From Homalodisca vitripennis (lineage: Eukaryota > Arthropoda > Insecta > Hemiptera > Cicadellidae): a stretch of DNA of 64,000 nucleotides. A model generated the notes under the pieces. The model saw only the letters and a program-made list of their open reading frames with translations, ran no database searches and had not been told where the DNA came from. The position numbers and the translations under genes are program-made. Position 1 is the first letter of the stretch; each line of letters opens with the position of its first letter. Location of the stretch: the NCBI RefSeq assembly GCF_021130785.1, contig NW_025777489.1:120863-184862 (forward strand), read 5' to 3'. Positions 21,340-30,189 of the stretch are shown piece by piece.

Positions 21340-24300
21340 TTAACAGTTTTCGCATATTCTATGATGACCCCATGCTAGGGTTCGGATATTGTCTTCGAGT
21401 ACGAAACGCTTGTCGTCCTTTGATGAAAGTACCACTTTATGGTGTTCTACACTGTAGAGATTGTGTGCTTGACTCCGAATTGTATTCATCGTTTTGTAGT
21501 GCTCGATGTTACTAAACAAACAGTCTTTATAGTTGCTAAAGGTAATTTCATTTTCAACTACAGCTTTTTTCACACCCTTAGACCTCTTTATGAAATGGTT
21601 GTCTTCTATATTGCTCGCATACATCTTGGATCGTAGTCCTACAAACTCTCGCATGATTCGACCATTAAGTTCATCTTTCATTTTACCCAGAACTTTTTTG
21701 TTTACGTGGGGGAGCCCATATTGGTTGGGGTTGGGGTAGTCACTTGTATCAAATAATCCAATTATATGTTTCATGTCTTCGTAGAAGTTTTTAGTTTTGA
21801 TGTCATATATCAGGGAATCGGTATCGGTGTACACCATTTTTATATTAGATCCATACTTCTCTTTCATTACATTGTAGTGGAAATCATACATCAGTGTCTT
21901 TGATATGTCTAGAATACTCATACCTACGTAAATAGGTTTATTTAACAAAAGTTTTTTCTTACTAAAATGTACAGCAACTAGGTTTTCTGTGAAGATGGTT
22001 CGACTCTTAAAGTTCGGTTTGCTAACCCATCTTTCCACTAATTTGGATTTAGTACCCAAACGAATGTCCACACGATTTCTCATATTTTCCATAGTTTTTC
22101 CAAAAACTGAGTTGTTCATAAGTTTGAAAAAGTCTTTCTCAAAATCATTTTTCGCCTTTGTACGCTCCATGGTATTCAGATTAATGTACGGTTGCAACCA
22201 ATTGCTTTGACTGAAACTAAGAACTCTATGAACATGTTTTAGTTTCATACCCAGACTCAAATAAAGCTTTAAATTTTTGTAGTGTACGACATACTTTTCT
22301 TTGCTGTAGAGAGTTGTCAGAAGCTTTGCCATTTTCGATCCTGGTGGGACTCTACGTTCTGGAGCGAGAGGTAGATCAGAGTGTACGTCGTGTAGTTCTT
22401 CAGGATATTCCAAATCAACTTCTAATATGTAGCCTGTGGGTGAATCGTCACTAACTTTCATTACATCGATGTCTGTACTGCTCCACTGAAAGTTTGCATA
22501 TGGTAGTTTTACAGACATTGCCCACCCATACAGGTTGTTTGCATCCAAGTACATGAGGTAGTTGTTTGGTTTCGATTTGTCGTAGTCTTTCATGTAGGGA
22601 TTGTTTGCCTTCGCATATCGATGAGAACACTGTGAAATACCACCACGAATACCCTTTTCAACCATGAGTACCATATCGATGTCAGTCAATAGGGACAGTT
22701 CGACTTTTGTAATTTTTAGCATTGCGTTCCAAGCCAACCCAGGTGCTGTGAAATACCATGCAGGATATAATTTGTATGTATTGAGACATACATCCCTGAA
22801 GTTTTCCATAACATCTGCAAGCAGCAAGACATCGGTTTCGTTATATAGCATTGTATATTCTTTCATGTTCTGAATGTTAAAGGCGGTCCATACATCGCAC
22901 GCATGTTTGTAATCTTCATTTGTTATGTGTTGTTTATTCAGTCTATTGTAAAATTCTTCTTGACTAGGTAGTGATGTTTCACTATATTTTTCTATACTGT
23001 CCATGTAGTCGTAAGGGTATACTCCTTTTCGTAGCAATAAATTGAGGTCCTTACCATTGTAATATGTTGAGATGTGTTTGAATTGAGATCTAGTCAGATT
23101 CTTTGCCAACCTATCGAGACTTTGTGACATGAACTTGAATGAATCGATGAATCGTAGTTCAATTCCACCTTCCACACTGACCGTAAAGGAAATGTACCGC
23201 TCCTCGTTGTTGGGTATCAATGATATGCGATTTTCGAACTTACCAAACTCTTTAATGAATAGGTGAGTGTCGTAACCTGCTAAATTATGAATGAAAACAG
23301 GAATGAACCTAGGTTTTTTGAAATTGATGTTACACTTGTTGTGAGCTGCTCCTCTAAACAAACCCGTCAAATGGTTATGGTCTCTAACACGATCATCACC
23401 AAGAAAATTTCCACAGATATGACACGTAGTAGTAGATTCAAACATTTCCTGTTGCTCTTTTGTCATCAATTGCATGGGGACTATTGCTTCACTCTTGTAA
23501 AGTTCATTAATCCTTATCGACTCCTCAATCAATGATTTTACAAATACATGTGCAGCATCGTCTCCAAAGTATTTAATCGGTGGTTTGGAAAAGCCGTCTT
23601 CTGACACCCCATACATACAGAAGGAAATGGCATTATGTTTCTGATATTTAATAGTGAACGACTGGTGATTACCATTACAATCCACTTTACACGGTTGACA
23701 TGTTGAAATAGGTGCTAGACAGCATTCAAAGTCTGCGTAATACACAAAGGGCACTCTCATTGAGCAATTGAAATCTTTAAATCTAATTATAGTTCCTGGC
23801 TCTGGTAGTTCCAATTTCACAGCATCGTGTGTGTTACAGTCTTCTCTATGCTTGATGAGTAAATCCTCTCTCGTAAAGTGTTGCAAACACCTATTGCATA
23901 TCCACATCTTATGTCCATTTCGTGAGATCTGTGAACTAACCAAACGGGACATATCTTTGATCCAGCAGTAGTGAGTGTTTGTTTTTTCTCTGATAAACAG
24001 TAGATTAACATGTTTTTCCATCTCGTTATCAGTTATTCTCAGGGGGAATATATCGAATTTGTCATCATAAGCATAGACATTAACAGAAATTCCACTACGT
24101 CTTTCAAACTTTGCTATATCATCAAGTTTCATGGGGCATTCGCAAGTTGCTAGTGCATGAAGCAGCTCTCGTTTGAAAGGTTCGTAATTGCTGATTCTTT
24201 CTGGATGAACCTTAACTGGATGTAAAGCTGCCAGAATAGACCACATAAAACATTTCTGATCTTCGTTTTTTACATTAATAACAGCCTTTTTGGATTGAAT

Positions 24301-24825
24301 CCGTTTTGGTAGAACCACATAGCTGGATCCGTGAAAAGGAACGTATCGGTTGACTCTGATCTCCAAGTCTTTCACACTTTTTAGTGACCATTGAGAACCG
24401 TTTGCCTCAAACTCCTCCATCTCAACCAACATCTTAAGTTTTGCTGAGTTATAATAGTCAGACAGAGACGTTGTCGAGTAAAGAATTTCATTTTTTGTTT
24501 TAAAGTTCATGACTTGAGTCACCTCCACATCGTTTATTATTTTCTTGAATTCAGCATGATAAACCATGTTTACCTTAAGATTTTTTTCTTTTACAGCTTC
24601 CTGAAGTTTTTCAACAACGAGTGGTTTGCATATCTCAAGAAACATTTTTGGATCTTTGATCCCACGTTTGTTCATAATCACATACGTTTTCAATCTTCCC
24701 GTGAATGCCGACTGGACTTCTGATATTTCATCAAGTATTATCTGTGACTCCTCTGGAGTACGTACCGGAACCAGATGAGGTGTTGAAGGTGATTCTGTTT
24801 CAGACAGAAGCTGTCTCTCTTCCAT
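21340..24825 (-). CDS. Protein-primed-type family B DNA polymerase
   Basis: This 1161-residue enzyme would replicate the element. The exonuclease motifs are YADFE (about 363-367, Exo I), HNLAGYD (about 513-519, Exo II) and YNETDVLLL (about 661-669, Exo III). The polymerase motifs are LDANNLYGWAM (about 760-770, motif A), KLMNNSVFGKT (about 901-911, motif B) and VYTDTDS (about 998-1004, motif C). Between Exo I and II lies CHICG...VRDHNHLTG...HNKCN (about 468-499), a His/Cys zinc region like endonuclease VII and usual in Polinton polymerases. A CNRC...H...C finger lies at about 310-330. The frame is intact and of family length, with all catalytic Asp residues present. No TATAAG precedes the ATG at 24825, unlike the structural genes, which fits a separate early class. 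The start overlaps nothing; the zinc-finger gene ends 46 bp upstream. Confidence 0.96.
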   Translation of the reverse strand: MEERQLLSETESPSTPHLVPVRTPEESQIILDEISEVQSAFTGRLKTYVIMNKRGIKDPKMFLEICKPLVVEKLQEAVKEKNLKVNMVYHAEFKKIINDVEVTQVMNFKTKNEILYSTTSLSDYYNSAKLKMLVEMEEFEANGSQWSLKSVKDLEIRVNRYVPFHGSSYVVLPKRIQSKKAVINVKNEDQKCFMWSILAALHPVKVHPERISNYEPFKRELLHALATCECPMKLDDIAKFERRSGISVNVYAYDDKFDIFPLRITDNEMEKHVNLLFIREKTNTHYCWIKDMSRLVSSQISRNGHKMWICNRCLQHFTREDLLIKHREDCNTHDAVKLELPEPGTIIRFKDFNCSMRVPFVYYADFECCLAPISTCQPCKVDCNGNHQSFTIKYQKHNAISFCMYGVSEDGFSKPPIKYFGDDAAHVFVKSLIEESIRINELYKSEAIVPMQLMTKEQQEMFESTTTCHICGNFLGDDRVRDHNHLTGLFRGAAHNKCNINFKKPRFIPVFIHNLAGYDTHLFIKEFGKFENRISLIPNNEERYISFTVSVEGGIELRFIDSFKFMSQSLDRLAKNLTRSQFKHISTYYNGKDLNLLLRKGVYPYDYMDSIEKYSETSLPSQEEFYNRLNKQHITNEDYKHACDVWTAFNIQNMKEYTMLYNETDVLLLADVMENFRDVCLNTYKLYPAWYFTAPGLAWNAMLKITKVELSLLTDIDMVLMVEKGIRGGISQCSHRYAKANNPYMKDYDKSKPNNYLMYLDANNLYGWAMSVKLPYANFQWSSTDIDVMKVSDDSPTGYILEVDLEYPEELHDVHSDLPLAPERRVPPGSKMAKLLTTLYSKEKYVVHYKNLKLYLSLGMKLKHVHRVLSFSQSNWLQPYINLNTMERTKAKNDFEKDFFKLMNNSVFGKTMENMRNRVDIRLGTKSKLVERWVSKPNFKSRTIFTENLVAVHFSKKKLLLNKPIYVGMSILDISKTLMYDFHYNVMKEKYGSNIKMVYTDTDSLIYDIKTKNFYEDMKHIIGLFDTSDYPNPNQYGLPHVNKKVLGKMKDELNGRIMREFVGLRSKMYASNIEDNHFIKRSKGVKKAVVENEITFSNYKDCLFSNIEHYKTMNTIRSQAHNLYSVEHHKVVLSSKDDKRFVLEDNIRTLAWGHHRICENC

Positions 24826-24870
24826 GGTAGGGCTAATCGAATTCTCACTATTAATTGTACTAGTCGGTGT

Positions 24871-26296
24871 CTAACTAATAATCTTTTTCACACCTGTAGG
24901 AATCTTTTGTGGTCTAGTCGGTTTTCGGATCATCGCTTCAAGAGCTATATCGTTTGTATTGACCTTCGGTACTTGTTTGACTTCCCTTGGTCGTTTTGGG
25001 TATTTCTTTACCAGCATGTTGATGTCTGGAGTAGGTGCCGGCAGTCTTGGTGTCAGTCTCGTAATGGGTAATATTTCACTCCTGTATCGAGGACCTTCAT
25101 GAAGTGCTGACAAACGGATATGACGTTTCGATTGTTTGTGACGGTTCCAGTTGGATGACTCTATTGGTGTTTCACAAATCCAACACATTTTACTTTTAGG
25201 AGCTGGTTTGATTTCCATCTTTTTCAGACGTTCGTTATATGTCATACCATGCTGGTTTTTGGCACATTTCTGAGATTTTTGGTGCCGAGCCATGTTGGAA
25301 ACCGTTATTTCCTTACTGCATTTTGGACATGGTTTCTTCTGGGGTTTTATTTGAGCACGTACATCGGTCGGACTAAGCACGTTGTATGTTGGACTCTCTG
25401 GGATATGTAGTGGTGAATTGTATACAGGACTATATGGTATATGCAGTGAATAGTCGGACTCATCCGGAACTTCAAATGGTGGTGGACCAAGTATTGATAT
25501 AATTTTCGATGAATCGGGGTGTATCCTTTTTACTGGTGGTTCAAACTTTGGAGCGTCAGCTTTAGATGGACCAATTATAGCTCTAATTTTGGAATAGAAA
25601 TCTGGAGTGTCTAACATAGACAAATCAAAATCAGCAATCACGTCTTGTTCTTCAGGTCTGAGATTTGAATAGGACTCTGGCAACATAGACATATCAAAAT
25701 CAGCAATCACGTTCTGGAATTGATTGTCACTCACAGCATCAGCGTAGTTTTCCAACATAGACATATCAAAATCCGGAGTTTGTCTGTCTAACGTGGACAT
25801 GCATTTCTTTGTTTTTTTTATGGTGGGACATGGAGGAGTTCCTGACTTCAGCACCACACCTTGAACATACTTGTTTCATCGAAGGAGGTTTTTCATTGAA
25901 TCCGTTGGAAGAAGCGTAAGCTGGTGGATTTGACGCTGACATACACTTCTTTGTTTTTTGGTGGCGGGATAGGTTAGATGCAGTAACCTCTGCTCCACAA
26001 TTCGGACATTTCTTCACTGATGATCTTCGAAGACCATTCGTAGCATTGAGAAATGCTGTTTGCTTGCTAGCAGGAGAAAACGCCATTATTACAGAGCTGG
26101 CTACTCTCTTACTGTATGGGCGATTGACGATGGAAAAGGATGAGGTATGGATGCACTTCTTTGTTTTTTGGTGGCGGGATAGGTTAGATGCCGTAACCTC
26201 TTCTCCACAATTCGAACATTTCTTGACTGATGATCTTCGAAGACCATCCGTAGCATTGAGAAATGCTGTTTGCTTGCTAGCAGGAGAAAACACCAT
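24871..26296 (-). pseudogene. Multi-zinc-finger protein with VP16-like motif repeats, frameshifted once
   Basis: The N-terminal frame (25766-26296, 176 codons) has two near-identical C2HC fingers (CSNCGEEVTASNLSRHQ and CPNCGAEVTASNLSRHQ) and the start of a third (CSRCGAEVRNSSMSHH). The C-terminal frame (24871-25857, 328 codons) continues the protein with three acidic repeats (PDFDMSML, ADFDMSML, ADFDLSML at about residues 28-82 of that frame) and a Pro/Tyr-rich stretch (SPVYNSPLHIPESPTYN). Two more fingers follow (CPKCSKEITVSNMARHQ and CWICETPIESSNWNRH), then a basic tail. The frames meet inside the third finger at an A8 run (25812-25819) holding one base too many. The protein lies between integrase and polymerase, where Polintons often carry variable genes. 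A role as DNA-binding transcription activator is inferred. The first finger arose by a 210 bp duplication. Confidence 0.75.
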
Positions 26297-26370
26297 TATT
26301 ATAGAGCTGACTACTCTCTTATTGTATGGGCGATTGACGATGGAAAAGGATGAGGTATGGATGGATGAGA
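25950..26370. repeat. Tandem 210-bp duplication at the 5' end of the zinc-finger gene
   Basis: The block with tggcgggataggttagatg at 25962 recurs at 26172, and the following 200 bp match closely, including ccattattatagagctg-type leader sequence. The period of 210 bp is divisible by three, so the duplicated leader is read in frame as part of the protein. Confidence 0.9.
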
Positions 26371-26541
26371 ATAGGAAGAGGAGTAGGAAGAGGGTGGGTG
26401 TGTGGGATGAGTGGAAGGAAGGATGAGAGCATTATTAATACATTTGACTCTAAACTAGAACATAGTTTTTTGTAACTCTTTTTCATAAAACGATCCTAAT
26501 ATTTCCTCACCAGACTGGTCTGCGATTTTGTAGGTAACAGG

Positions 26542-27294
26542 TCAAGTTTTGTTGACAGCCACAATCCTAAAAATTTCTCTTGTCCAATTTCTGCGGTATT
26601 TATTTCCAAATACGTCTTTCTTTATAGTAATTCTTACACGGTCTCCAACCGAAAGTCTGGGTCTGAATACTAGACATCGTCCAGTGTTTGCGTACATGTT
26701 TCTTAAAGTTTGTTCATTGCTTGAATTCACTTCTGATGGGCTCATCTTTATAGTGCTATGAAATTTACTGTTATATTGACGTAGAAGCTTCTGTAAATGT
26801 GACACCCATCTAAAAGAGTTTTGAATTTCAAAGTGCACTTTCATTTTTTCATTGAGAGTTCTATGGAAACGCTCTATAATGGCACTTTTTTCCTCATTTT
26901 CAGTATGGTATAACTTTATTTGATTTTTGTGTAAAAACTCTCTAAATTCCTTATTAACAAATTCTCGTCCTTTATCCGTGTGAAGAGGGTTCGGGGGTTT
27001 GTGACCAACCAATTTCGCTCTTCTTAATATTTTACCAAACGATTTAGTAACCTCTTGTGAGCTTTTAGTTTTTAATGGTTCTGACCACGCATATTTAGAA
27101 AACGTATCAATTACATTAAGTATGTATCTGAATCCATCATTTTCCTTTGAAAACCTAATCATTACAACAAGGTCTGCAGCCCACAAATCATCAATACCCA
27201 AAGTTACAATTTTTCTCTTAGGGAATCGCTTAACCACAGGTTTATGAACCTCTAATGCTCGAAGCAGGATTTCTTTCCGACTTTTCTGCTTCAT
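26542..27294 (-). CDS. Retroviral-type DDE integrase (c-integrase), possibly shortened by a late stop
   Basis: This 250-residue integrase would insert the element into chromosomal DNA. The catalytic core has WAADLV (Asp near 41), HTDKGREF (Asp near 107) and SAIIERFHRTL (Glu near 141), followed by the C-terminal GDRVRI and FGNKYRRNW stretch of an SH3/chromo-like domain. The usual N-terminal HHCC zinc module is absent, because the frame begins only 40 residues before the first Asp. A TGA at 26542-26544 ends the frame, but the same frame stays open for 28 further codons to a TAG at 26455-26457, with a family-like ending (GEEILGSFYE, ELQKT). The stop is therefore probably a nonsense mutation removing the last residues. 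The gene lies just inside the right terminal repeat. Confidence 0.9.
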   Translation of the reverse strand: MKQKSRKEILLRALEVHKPVVKRFPKRKIVTLGIDDLWAADLVVMIRFSKENDGFRYILNVIDTFSKYAWSEPLKTKSSQEVTKSFGKILRRAKLVGHKPPNPLHTDKGREFVNKEFREFLHKNQIKLYHTENEEKSAIIERFHRTLNEKMKVHFEIQNSFRWVSHLQKLLRQYNSKFHSTIKMSPSEVNSSNEQTLRNMYANTGRCLVFRPRLSVGDRVRITIKKDVFGNKYRRNWTREIFRIVAVNKT

Positions 27295-27417
27295 TAATTC
27301 CTGATACTATCCACAATACACTTACATTATACCAAACTAGTAATTTATAAGGTGCGGTGTCTCGCGCGGCGCGGCGGTGACTGGACAGTGACGAGGCGCG
27401 TACCGATTGTTTGTATA

Positions 27418-27423
27418 CTTATA
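27418..27423 (-). promoter_or_regulatory. TATAAG motif near the right Polinton end
   Basis: CTATAAGTATACAAAC on the minus strand reads inward toward the integrase gene, whose ATG is 123 nt further on. The 14-base core is the same as in front of the PLA2-protein gene. Confidence 0.4.
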
Positions 27424-27455
27424 GAAACAACACGCGGTGTCTCACACGGCGCGGT

Positions 27456-27632
27456 GGTGGTGACGGTTCAGCAGTCGCGCGGCGCGGCGATGACGAGGCG
27501 CGTGCCAATTGCTTGGTGGTGACGGTTCAGCAGTCGCGCGGCGCGGTGCTGACGAGGCGCGTGCCAATTGCTTGGCGGTGATGGTTCAGCAGTCGCGCGG
27601 CGCGATGCTGACGAGGCGCGTGCCGATTGCTT
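27456..27632. repeat. 59-bp GC-rich tandem repeat in the right Polinton end
   Basis: Three copies of a unit containing gacggttcagcagtcgcgcg and gacgaggcgcgtgcc, with gctt landmarks at 27511, 27570 and 27629. It is far more GC-rich than the rest of the window. Open frames through it on the plus strand (27509-27846) are not genes. Confidence 0.93.
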
Positions 27633-27833
27633 GCATACTTACAGTAACAACGCGTGGTGGCGGTGGCGGGACAGCGATGACATGCGTGGTGATTCGCGCG
27701 GCGCGGTTCTGACCACCCGTACTCACACTCTTAGTCGCTCTCTAAAAAATTCTGTCCCAGATTCGGTCTCACACGGTTTGTCCCAGATCCGGTCTCGGGT
27801 GCGTTGTCCCAGGAACGGCCAAAGTATACTACT
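27595..27833. repeat. Right terminal inverted repeat of the Polinton
   Basis: Inverted partner of 14354-14591, ending AAAGTATACTACT at 27833. Confidence 0.93.
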
Positions 27834-30011
27834 GCTGTCAACTTGAAATATCCTGTATTTTATCATTGTTTGCAATAGCAAAAGTAATTTTAATACTTTT
27901 TTATTCATAGTACTACTTGATATATTTATAACGGAGATATGAGTGTTCACAGTGTTGATATTAAAACATTTTCTCACTGTTAAGGAGGAATATCATCACT
28001 TTGATTCTCATTACTCAACGTTTTTATATTAATTTAAATATAAAAAGAGTAAAGAATACATTTTCTTAAAATTACTTTTCCAGATAAAGGCTCATAAAAT
28101 ATGGAGTGTTTCAAAAGAAAATAAATTGACCGCCATATTTGTAAAATGGCAGGAATTTTAAAAGTTTCATGTACATATTTTAGATATCTCCAAAAAACAA
28201 GGAAAAATTCACGATTTAAAATTTTCTGTCAGGTTTTTAGTTTCCATACTTAAATTCGTGGCTTATTTAAAAACCCAAAATATCTAGTTTCATTAGTAGA
28301 AGGTCTCTTTTTGTTATTTTATTTTGAAACCTCAATTACTTTTTCGTTAGAGGATAAAGCTACCTGATTCATCGGTACAAGTTTCAATCTCAGATTTTTT
28401 TTAATTCGTAGCCTTATTACGTCAGTAATACAATTTTCCTCTTAACAAACCGACACAAAAGAGTATGGAAGGATCCGACACAGCGTAGTGCACAAGTACA
28501 GATAGACTAAGGTACTGAATAGAGGTCTTTCTGGATCAAGAGGAACCTATATCTCAAGTTAACGTTTGTCAGACCTTCCTATCAAGAGCTATCGAAGATG
28601 GACAAAAAGAAAGACGGTCTGCCCATTGTTCTTTGATCCCACAACAGATAGGGTTCCTCTGTGGACCAAGAGCATCCCATGTAGTAAGTTTAGTAACTTT
28701 TACCAGTGTTATTGCACGGACGGGCAGACATACAGACAACCTGATTGACCTTTGAACTTTTTACATCATCATCTTCTTCTTTTGTGCAAAAGGAACTTAA
28801 GGCCCAAGTTTCAAGTATCTAAGATCTTCCTTTCAAGTCTTGTTACACAAACGGGTGGACAACGATACCATTACAGAAAAAGTCAATTATTTCTTTCGGT
28901 CTTAAGGAAGTGTATAATTGTTCATTCCATACGTTAGCTGTTATTAAACGTTTTTACTATCTAACGACAACTCAACTCCTTGTTTCTACTTCATAATACA
29001 AACCTATGTGAGTTTGTGCTATTGAATAATCATTTTTCATAAATCATTTATGAAAAGCCAACATGAATAAGTGTGACGAAGGAGGTTTTCGATCAAATAG
29101 AAAGCCGATATTTAATTTCAGACACAAATAATGGCATTTTATACTCTGTAATATCCACTTATAATTCCAATATTTACTTCTGTCGGCGATATTCTGAAAT
29201 ACTTCTGGATAAAATTTAGAGTCTCCAGCGGAACGTGAAGTGACAAGCGAGCTCCATTAGCGAACACAATCACATCGAACTGTTCAGCATTCTGGCAGAG
29301 TAGCGAAATGGTCTGGAATATATGGAATATATGGTCTTACTTCGTTAGGTTTGCGTTTAGTGAGACCAAATAAGTTATTCAAAGATACCACGAGTTACAC
29401 TTTGAATTTATAATAAACAAAAATACTTTTTGGCGACCGTTTCTCAACCACATTTCTGGTTTACAGAACAACTCTATGTCAAACTTCTTGCTTGTAACTA
29501 ATATTAAAATAGGTGAAATACATAATCCTAGTCAGCTAGATAGGTACAACGCTTTTAGATGGGTCTTTAGAGTACACTGGGTCATTCATTTTCTATTCAA
29601 TTTTACAAGATTCAACGATCAGGGAAACAATATATTTATGGTGAAACCTAAATAAAAGAACCTTCTCCTGCTCACCTCTAACCTCACTTTCCCAAAGTGA
29701 AGATGTTTATCGTGGCTGGAATTTCTCATGCCGAAATCGCAGCCTCTCACCCAAGTACAACAGTTCTACAGACTCGAATTTTATGTACGCATCATGCAGT
29801 AGGTAAATAACCCGCACAGTGTTTCTATTTTAATCATGTTAGCATATTAGCAAGGTAAGAAGTAAATAGTCGTGATTTGTTGAGATAAAAATGAAACTGG
29901 TTGTATTAAAGAAGGAAAATTACTCTATTCCAAAATCCTATCTGTCACTTTACCTAAGCAAACATAGCAAACCTAAATATATATATATATATATATATTT
30001 ATTTATTTATT

Positions 30012-30013
<2 letters not shown>

Positions 30014-30085
<72 letters not shown>
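30014..30085. repeat. (GA)n microsatellite after TA/TTTA repeats
   Basis: About 70 bp of GA repeats with one interruption, preceded by (TA)n and (TTTA)n at 29977-30014. Absent from the same place in copies B and C. Confidence 0.95.
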
Positions 30086-30088
<3 letters not shown>

Positions 30089-30189
30089 GACAGACAGAAA
30101 TTAATCATTCATAATTCCTATTAATCGAATCGTTATGATCAAATCATATCATTTCAACATATTTTATAATAACACATAAGCTATAGAAT

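Larger units (their letters stand above)
14354..27833 (-). mobile_element. Polinton/Maverick (adintovirus-like) element, near full length
   Basis: The 13,480 bp element starts AGTAGTATACTTTGG and ends with its inverted copy, giving the AG...CT termini typical of Polintons. It encodes on one strand the whole family gene set: retroviral-type integrase, family B polymerase, A32-like ATPase, adenain-like protease, double jelly-roll major capsid protein and penton-like minor capsid protein. It also encodes a PLA2-domain protein, a basic core protein, a coiled-coil protein and a zinc-finger protein. Polintons usually make a 6-bp target duplication. Here the flanks are CATAGA (14348-14353) and GCTGTC (27834-27839), so none is seen. 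Damage is light: single-base frameshifts in the protease and zinc-finger genes, a late stop in the integrase, and a P-loop substitution in the ATPase. Polymerase, both capsid proteins and the PLA2 protein are open. Confidence 0.96.

Noticed and set aside
21439..24723. Several plus-strand frames opposite the polymerase gene
   Set aside because: They have no domain and lie antisense to a strongly supported 1161-codon gene.
25804..25830. Programmed -1 frameshift at the A8 run (A AAA AAC) of the zinc-finger gene
   Set aside because: The heptamer looks canonical, but a -1 shift leads to the wrong frame; the downstream frame is +1, so a simple extra base fits better.
14348..27839. 6-bp target duplication of the Polinton
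   Set aside because: CATAGA and GCTGTC do not match, and shifting the ends by a few bases does not produce one.
27509..27846. Overlapping plus-strand frames at the right Polinton end, and their minus-strand counterpart at 14341-14703
   Set aside because: They are the GC-rich terminal repeats read through; the same peptide appears at both ends only because the DNA is inverted.
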